Of a stretch of DNA of 64,000 bases, positions 57,940 through 64,000 are shown in pieces. Source of the stretch: Antitrichia curtipendula (taxonomy: Eukaryota; Streptophyta; Bryopsida; Hypnales; Leucodontaceae); assembly GCA_951230915.1 (NCBI GenBank), contig OX579633.1, forward strand, positions 2,418,001 to 2,482,000. The letters are read 5' to 3'. The number at the start of each line of letters is the position of its first letter. Position 1 is the first letter of the stretch. The position numbers and the translations under genes are program-made. The notes beneath the pieces are model-generated. The model was not told where the DNA came from and did no database searches. It was given only the letters and a program-made list of their open reading frames with translations.

Positions 57940-58218
57940 TCTCCAACCAACCTCTGAACTCAAAACTTGGTGACCCTTGTCCAACTAACACTTTATAAAT
58001 ATAACCCATTTCTCCACCCAAACACTTCAAACCCTTATAACTTTAACCTGGCTACTGATAACTAAAGTGTCTATTCTCAAAAGGGAAGAGTAGTTTTGAA
58101 TCAATGGCCCTTGATCCTTTGGACATTGGCTCATTGTCAATACGAACAGGCACTTTATTCACGCCGGCCTTCTTTATTGAGAGACCGGAGTTTCTATATA
58201 TATATATAGTATAGTACA

Positions 58219-59725
58219 TGGTAACTATAGTACTATTAGCAAATTAGAAAAATTAACTATTTTAAAACTAAGTAGGTTGTCCAATTCAACTAATTTGATT
58301 AAGAATTCTTTGAAGTATTAAATTAAATAAATTAAGAGTGCATTGTCAAATTTGGAGTATTGTAAAAATTCTCTAAGTCAATGGGTGCAATCCACCTAAA
58401 ACTTGTCATTATTATAAGGGGTGATTGGAGATAGGAGAAAAGCTTCATCATATCTTGAAAAATATTTTTTAATGAATTTTGGGGAATTCTTTAGAGAGCT
58501 TTTTGAGGGTCCATTCTTTTCCTAATGATTCCACAATCCAAAAATAGTGACATACATCTTCACAATTGTTTAGTTTCAAGCCAAAAACTATGACATGTAT
58601 AAATTTTGGTTTCAGGTCACTCAACCTAAACTATGCCAAAAGAATGGAATGTCGTCAATGTATTTAAACATGTCTTAAAGATAGTACATATTTTCCCTTA
58701 GTCTCTATTAGAGTGGCTTTAAAAAACATCACATTCAAATGTAAAAAAATTCACAAAAATTGTATATTTTTTTTTTTTAAAACTGAGAAAGGTTTTAATC
58801 TAGTCAAAATATTGTGGATGAATGACTTTCAAGGAAACTGGAGAAATAAAGCATGCACCTATTCATCCTAGAACCTTATAAATTTTTTGTTAACTACCTT
58901 GATGATAGGGCCACATCCTTCCAAATTTAAGGATTTTTCTAAATGACAAAAGATTTTAATGCGGCTTGTATTTTATTAGCTTCAATTGGCTTTAAAAAAC
59001 GTTACATTCAAATGTGACATTTTTACAAAAATGGTATTTTATTTAGTTTCTTTACTACAAAAATTATAATTTTGTACAGAAATTTAGTTGATATAATTTT
59101 ATAGGAAAATATAGAAAAAAATAGATGAAAAAATAGAAAGTGGTTGCTAGAAATATTTGCAAAATTTTATTGTATGTGGCCATTATCTTTTGTACTACAA
59201 GAAGTGAGATAAAAAAAATAGAAATAAAATAAGGTGGCTACTTTATAAATCCCTAAAAATAATATTCTACAATATGCAAATTAGGCGTAGAATTATTCAA
59301 TCATTAGGATTTATAGGAAACTAGAAATTTAAAAAAATTGAAGCAATATTTTTATATTTGAAGACCAAAGAAGATTCTTTGTATGAAATGATGAAATTTC
59401 ATAGAACAAAGTAAAAAGATATTTTAGGATAATTTATACCTTAATTCCTAAAAGTCTCAAAGACCCTTGGAGTTTTGGAACTCTTGGTATTTCGGGTAGG
59501 CTCTTGTGATTTCAATTTTTGACATGATTTTTTGAATTTTTTTTTGAAGATAGGAAATTAGATAAAATTTATGGGTATATAATTTTATACAAAAGGTGTT
59601 CAAAAGCAAAAGTTATGCCACCCTAAGTCTAAAAAGTAGCTCGAGGGGCAATCCAAAAAAAATCACAAAAAACTGAATTTTTAAATTTTAAATTTTTTTC
59701 TCAAAAATTACATTTTAATCTACAT
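58219..59725. other. AT-rich intergenic DNA, nothing recognised
   Basis: No gene or clear repeat. The words AAAAACATCACATTCAAATGT near 58719 and AAAAACGTTACATTCAAATGT near 58996 suggest an old local duplication. Confidence 0.45.
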
Positions 59726-60554
59726 CTAAGGGCCGGTTTATACTTGGGGCCGGATTGAAGGCCGGCCGGAACTCTCCAAGTTTGGACCAATAGAATCTCT
59801 CAATTTCGTCAAATCCGGCTGAAGGGCTTTATTCTTGGGGCCGGATGGAACCATCACTCATCCTACGTGTCGGCTTAGGTGGCACGGTTTTGGCGCCAAA
59901 CCATCCGGCCCCAAGGGAGCAATCGGGACGAGGTTTTGGGTGGCCCGAACTCTCATCTAGGGCCGGATTGGGGCCGGATTGGGCTCCTCCGTTAGATTGT
60001 ACAAATCTCCACCATTGATGAAAAGAATTTTATTTTTTATTTTATTGACGAACTCTTTGATTTTACAAATAAACTAGATAAGAAGTGAAACAAGAGAGTT
60101 TTGGTCTGCTTGTTCTGTCACATTGAAGATTTACGTTTTGTCACTTTGAAGATTTACGTTCTGTCACTGATTTAACTTCTAATCAGTAATCAATAATTAT
60201 TTTTCATTTATACAGATTTGCAACGAAGGCAGTGACTAGCCATATGTAAATAGAGCCCCTGGAGATAATTATAATGGAAATTTCTAAAATTTTAATTTTA
60301 ATTTTTAGATTAAAAAAGAATAATATTAAAAAAGAATTTCAACATAAGAAAAAAACTTCAAAAAAAAACATTAGAATTTTTATTTTTATTTTTATTTTCC
60401 ATTAAAATCCACATGCTTTACACCTTGAGTCTAGACCCATTTCTTTCCCCAAAAAATAATTAAAAAATAATTAGGACTATTTGCATAAGTGTCAATATAG
60501 AATTGAGACTAAACTTGAAAGTAAGGAATAATACTAATGATACCAAGATAAATT

Positions 60555-60985
60555 TGCAAATGATAGACAAACCACCTATAATATGCACCTAGGAAATGAC
60601 CCATTAGAGTCTTACATCAACCCATGCCAAAAAAAATTCAATAGATGAAATTAGGACTTCATTAGGTTGGTTAGTGGCCAAAATCAATGCCTTGGGTGAT
60701 GGTGATGGAGCTATTAGTGATTAATTTAGAAACTTCTACCTTTTTAGTACCAATTCATCAAAGTAATTGATTTTTTTATTCCTTTATGTTGTGACCATGT
60801 TATGAAATATTGTAATTGCTTTAGGTAGTAGGATAGCCATCAAGCATACACTAACTTTTTGTTGGTTTTGGAGTAGTGTATAGACTCTTTTAAGCCAATT
60901 GGACAATATACTTCAAAAATTTATAAAAAATTCATACTTTGTAAATAAAAAATTCAACTACTTTCTTTATTTCTCACTATTATTT
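60555..60985 (+). repeat. Dispersed repeat, copy B, nested in the GGCCGG element
   Basis: This is the homologue of 20437-20870, collinear over about 430 bp, and lies wholly inside the 59726-61857 element. It was therefore either part of that element family or inserted into it later. It is non-coding. Confidence 0.7.
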
Positions 60986-61634
60986 TTGTATGGAAAAAAA
61001 TATGAATTTTTTTGCCAATTGTAACAAGGCAAAACACTCATTATGTCTTATGTAGGCATGTTTACTTTAAAACATTATGCATTTGTATAGTCACCATGTT
61101 GCAAAAGTAGGAAAATAGGGAATGTGACTTAATGTACATTGACTATATAAATAATCAAAAAAATAATAATAATAAATGAAGTATGCTTTTGTTTAAATAT
61201 GATTTTTTTTTAAATTAAAAAATAAATAGAAAAAATAGGAAAGGAAAGGAAAAGTTCCAAGCTTTTGTTTTTGTTTTTAATTCTTTCTTTCAAAATTCAA
61301 AAACAAGAAGAGAAAGGAAAAGATTCGAATAAAATAATTTTTTTTCCCAATAGAAGATAGGAAAGAAAGCAAAAACGTTTTAAAATATTAAAATATTAAA
61401 AAATCTCTCTTCTATTTTTAAAATAGATAAAGTAAGAAGAAAAAAAAAGGGTTTAAAAAATCTTTAAACTATCTTTTCTATGTTTGAAATTGAACAAATA
61501 ATAAGAAAAAAGAACAAAAAACTAAGAAAATCTCTCTTTTATTCTTTTGAAATAGAAAAAATAAGAAGAGAAAGGAAATATTCATGTTTTATATTTTTTT
61601 ATTTGAACATTAAGAAAATCCAAGAGCACATTAA

Positions 61635-61770
61635 TCAACAATCCAGCCCTAGAATCCGGCCACACCACTTTACATTATCTAAGGCCGAGTGATGAATTGG
61701 CAATCCGGCCCTAGAATCTGGCCTCACCACTTTACATTGTTTAGGGCCGGAGTGGTGAATTGGAGCCGGA
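61635..61770 (+). repeat. Two tandem subterminal repeats of about 65 bp
   Basis: The series AATCCxGCCCTAGAATC, CACCACTTTACATT and TGAATTGG occurs twice in succession. Such subterminal repeats often bind the transposase. Confidence 0.6.
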
Positions 61771-61857
61771 TTGAAGGCCGGATTGAAGGCCGGATTGATG
61801 GCAAATCGGGCCGGCAATCCATCCGGCCCCAGAGCGTGTATAAACCGGCCCTTAGAG

Positions 61858-63170
61858 CTATTAATGGTTTGGTTTTTTCTTCAATCTTAAACCTATTTCT
61901 ACTTAATATTTTTTTAATGTGTAAAATTAATTGATTTTTATTTTATTTTTTAATCCTAAATTATTAACAAAATTCTTCAACATAATAAATTAGAAAATCA
62001 AAATCAATTGTACAAAAAATTTAATTTTAAAAGATTGGAAGCCAAAAAATCTAGTCAAGCAAGGTGTAAAAAAATATGTTTTCTTTACTTTAATTGCAAA
62101 TATCTTGCAATCAACATGGTCAAAGTTCTTGAAATTTATTCCTTGCATTCTTATACTAGTCTAGTACAAGATTCTATGGTTAGATATACCAAAAAAGTAA
62201 AACGACTTTTAAGCTTTTATGCACTTTGCAATAGAAATGGCAATTTTGCATGGTTTTGATTTTAAAAAGGCCTTGAGACTTTAGGGGTAAAAAAAACAAT
62301 AATATGATATACTTGCAAATTTCCTTTTTCCTTAAAAAGATATTAAACAAAAGATTGAATACAGATATCCAAATGTATTCAACTTCACTGACCACTTTCA
62401 ATTGAGTACTTTCAATCACCACCATTTCTTATCAGGAATTTTATCCTGAACAAAAGTAGAACTAAAAGGTATAATAAACCTCATCTTCACAGTTTTGGAA
62501 GTCGGGTTACACATTGTAGCTTTGCCAAGATATGTGATAAAGTACAAGAGAATTGCTAGTGAAATTCATGGTGGGAAATTTCTGAAAAAATTCATTCAAC
62601 CTTGTTATGAAAACCTATACCTAATTTCAACCTTGTTATGAAAACCTAAACCTAATTTCAACCTTGTCATGAAAACTGCCCCATCTACATTTTGTGTAAA
62701 TTAAAAAGACACTAGGCATGAAAACCTTGGATCAATTTCAAGCACTTTGGAGATTTATAGATAATTTCAAATTGTAGCCAAAAAAATACAAGCTAATAGA
62801 ACCTAGAATTATTTTTCAATTGTCAATAAGATTCAATCAAAACTTAAAAACAATTTCATTTAGGGGATTAAGAAAACCCTTTTCGACAATATATAACAAG
62901 AGCCCTCCCATCAGTACCCAAATTGAAGACATTTATTGTGTGATCACAGAAAAAAGAAAAGAAAAGTATAGGCAGGTTGATAACCACTGAAAAATCTAGT
63001 CCTTGATGGAAAAATTGGTGCATTTTTCTCATCTTTGAGGGTGACTGAAAATTTCATTCTGAAAACACATTGCAAATCCACCGGAAGCACAGTGAAGGAA
63101 ACAGGAAATAGGAAAGTCCGACAGGGAAGACCACAGTTTGGGAACACTGGGAACTCAAATTAGCGATGAG
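61858..63170. other. Intergenic DNA upstream of RPL4
   Basis: AT-rich. At 62273-62289 CTTGAGACTTTAGGGGT looks like the right end of another TTAA-family element, but no left end was found. Three near-copies of a 30-bp unit (TTCAACCTTGTTATGAAAAC) lie at about 62596-62680. Confidence 0.4.
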
Positions 63171-63370
63171 AACGATCATAGACGGCTCCGATGTAATCTC
63201 GGGCTAACCGTGATCGTAAGATGAACGGCATAGATCCGAGAGGACATCCAAGCCCTAATGGGGTCTTGGAGGCTTGCACCGTGAGGGCAAGAGGGGAGCA
63301 ACTCGAGCGAGACGGTCTTTTTCAGGTGCCCCATTCGTGGTCGCAGGCCTCTTCGAGTATCTCATCAGCG
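63171..63370 (+). promoter_or_regulatory. RPL4 promoter/5' UTR
   Basis: Composition turns GC-rich directly before the RPL4 ATG. AGCCCTAA at 63251-63258 resembles the telo-box (AAACCCTAA) common near the start sites of plant ribosomal-protein and translation genes. CTTTTTCAG at 63308-63325 could be an acceptor of a leader intron, which is not provable here. Confidence 0.35.
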
Positions 63371-64000
63371 ATGGCGTCCGCGGCCGCAGCTCGGCCTTTG
63401 GTGAGCGTCCAGAGCGTCGACGGAAGCGACAAGGGCTCACAGGCCACCCTCCCTGCCGTTTTTCTGGCTCCAATTCGCCCGGACGTGGTGTCCACCGTGC
63501 ACACCGCCCTGGCGAAGAACAAGAGGCAGCCGTACGCCGTGAGCGTGAAGGCGGGGCACCAGACCTCGGCAGAGTCATGGGGGACGGGGCGTGCCGTGTC
63601 GCGTATTCCTAGGGTTCCCGGGGGTGGAACGCACCGGGCAGGACAGGGAGCTTTCGGCAACATGTGCCGAGGTGGACGCATGTTCGCGCCCACGAAGATC
63701 TGGCGCCGCTGGCACCGCAAGGTGAACCTGAACCAGAAGAGGTATGCTATCGCTTCCGCATTGGCTGCGTCCGCGGTTCCTTCTTTGGTTCTTGCAAGGG
63801 GTCACAAGATTGAGGAGGTTCCAGAAGTCCCTTTGGTCCTCGGCGACGCTGCTGAGGCGATCGAGAAGACTTCTGCGGCTGTCAAGTTGTTGAAGTCGCT
63901 CGGAGCCTATGCCGATGTGGAGAAGGTAAAGGCCAGCCACAGCATTAGGGCTGGTAAGGGGAAGATGAGGAACAGGAGGTACATTTCTCGCAGTGGACCT
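63371..64000 (+). CDS. RPL4: 60S ribosomal protein L4 (uL4), N-terminal 210 codons, cut by window end
   Basis: The ATG at 63371 opens a frame without interruption to the last base. The product begins [18 protein letters not shown] and continues with [58 protein letters not shown] and [16 protein letters not shown], the diagnostic core of eukaryotic uL4, including the long loop that lines the nascent-peptide exit tunnel. Plant cytosolic L4 proteins are about 400 aa, so about half the gene lies beyond the window. No intron interrupts this part. GC-rich, highly conserved coding sequence indicates a functional housekeeping gene. The long frames on the opposite strand and in the other plus frame are shadows. 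Confidence 0.97.
   Translation, partial: MASAAAARPLVSVQSVDGSDKGSQATLPAVFLAPIRPDVVSTVHTALAKNKRQPYAVSVKAGHQTSAESWGTGRAVSRIPRVPGGGTHRAGQGAFGNMCRGGRMFAPTKIWRRWHRKVNLNQKRYAIASALAASAVPSLVLARGHKIEEVPEVPLVLGDAAEAIEKTSAAVKLLKSLGAYADVEKVKASHSIRAGKGKMRNRRYISRSGP

Larger units (their letters stand above)
57713..58199 (+). other. LINE 3' untranslated region
   Basis: It begins with A-rich AAAAACGAAATAAAATAAC, then a hairpin at 57731-57764, an antisense tRNA-like stretch at 57900-57939, and ends in a TATATA tract near 58195-58206 next to the candidate target duplication. There is no long poly(A). Confidence 0.5.
46721..58206 (+). mobile_element. Near-full-length LINE retrotransposon, about 11.5 kb, with 2A-like peptide
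   Basis: Order: a GC-rich 5' untranslated part (46721-47552), ORF1 (47966-49651), a long G-poor open stretch with a 2A-like motif (49840-51258), an APE-type endonuclease (51219-52145), reverse transcriptase, RNase H and CCHC (52076-57712), and a 3' untranslated part with a hairpin. Candidate target duplications lie at 46701-46720 and about 58200-58218. Only two frame changes interrupt the ORF2 region and the main RT frame is intact for over 1,800 codons, so the copy is young. It is longer than common plant L1 elements (6-8 kb). The clade is unresolved: APE endonuclease plus RNase H plus 2A does not settle it by eye. Confidence 0.85.
59726..61857. mobile_element. DNA transposon with CTAAGGGCCGGTTTATAC termini, 2.1 kb
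   Basis: The left end CTAAGGGCCGGTTTATAC (59726) matches the reverse complement of the right end GTATAAACCGGCCCTTAG (to 61857). TGGGGCCGGAT follows within each end. Subterminal regions are packed with GGCCGGAT words in both orientations. No transposase is visible. GGGCCGG termini next to TAA/TTA resemble PIF/Harbinger, but the flanking triplets are not identical, so hAT remains possible. A repeat is nested at 60555-60985. Confidence 0.7.

Noticed and set aside
63255..63940. Several open frames of 100 codons or more on both strands at the right end
   Set aside because: They are shadows of the RPL4 exon. The true frame starts at 63371 and runs open to the window end.

Overview
The window is nuclear DNA of a streptophyte plant. 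It carries an intron-rich plant-type MORC ATPase gene, the start of a cytosolic ribosomal protein L4 gene with plant-like residues, plant telomere-like CCCTAAA words, a CACTA-type element and plant-style retrotransposons. Introns of roughly 100-500 bp, the AT-rich repeat background and a Ty3/gypsy element carrying a cytosine methyltransferase (a class reported from charophytes) make a bryophyte or other non-seed plant the best guess. The species cannot be named from sequence alone.

Layout: 1-5.2 kb is AT-rich DNA with small non-autonomous elements and a perfect-length 94-bp triplication. 5.2-13.4 kb is a decayed Ty3/gypsy retrotransposon on the minus strand: LTR, gag with two zinc knuckles, protease, C5-cytosine methyltransferase, integrase, PHD finger, LTR. 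No reverse transcriptase is visible in it. 13.4-28 kb is gene-poor. It holds a family of elements flanked by TTAA, one of which sits inside a CACTA MITE, and an unexplained GC-richer island at 15.5-18.4 kb. 28.1-37.7 kb is a complete 21-exon MORC gene on the plus strand. 41.1-42.6 kb holds the 5' exons of an unrecognised minus-strand gene with duplicated first exons. 42.6-45.5 kb holds a MITE, twin palindromes and a 1.5-kb degenerate tandem array. 46.7-58.2 kb is a nearly intact LINE of about 11.5 kb with a candidate target-site duplication, ORF1, and an ORF2 region encoding a canonical 2A-like peptide followed by APE endonuclease, reverse transcriptase, RNase H and a CCHC zinc motif. 59.7-61.9 kb is a terminal-inverted-repeat DNA element with another repeat nested in it. 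63.4 kb to the end is the RPL4 gene.

Two systems stand out. The LINE carries a 2A-like sequence (GDIETNPGP) just ahead of its endonuclease, so it may separate an N-terminal protein from the EN-RT-RH enzyme during translation. The Ty3/gypsy element carried its own DNA methyltransferase, now inactivated at its catalytic motifs. The only clearly functional host genes are MORC, a silencing-pathway ATPase, and RPL4.
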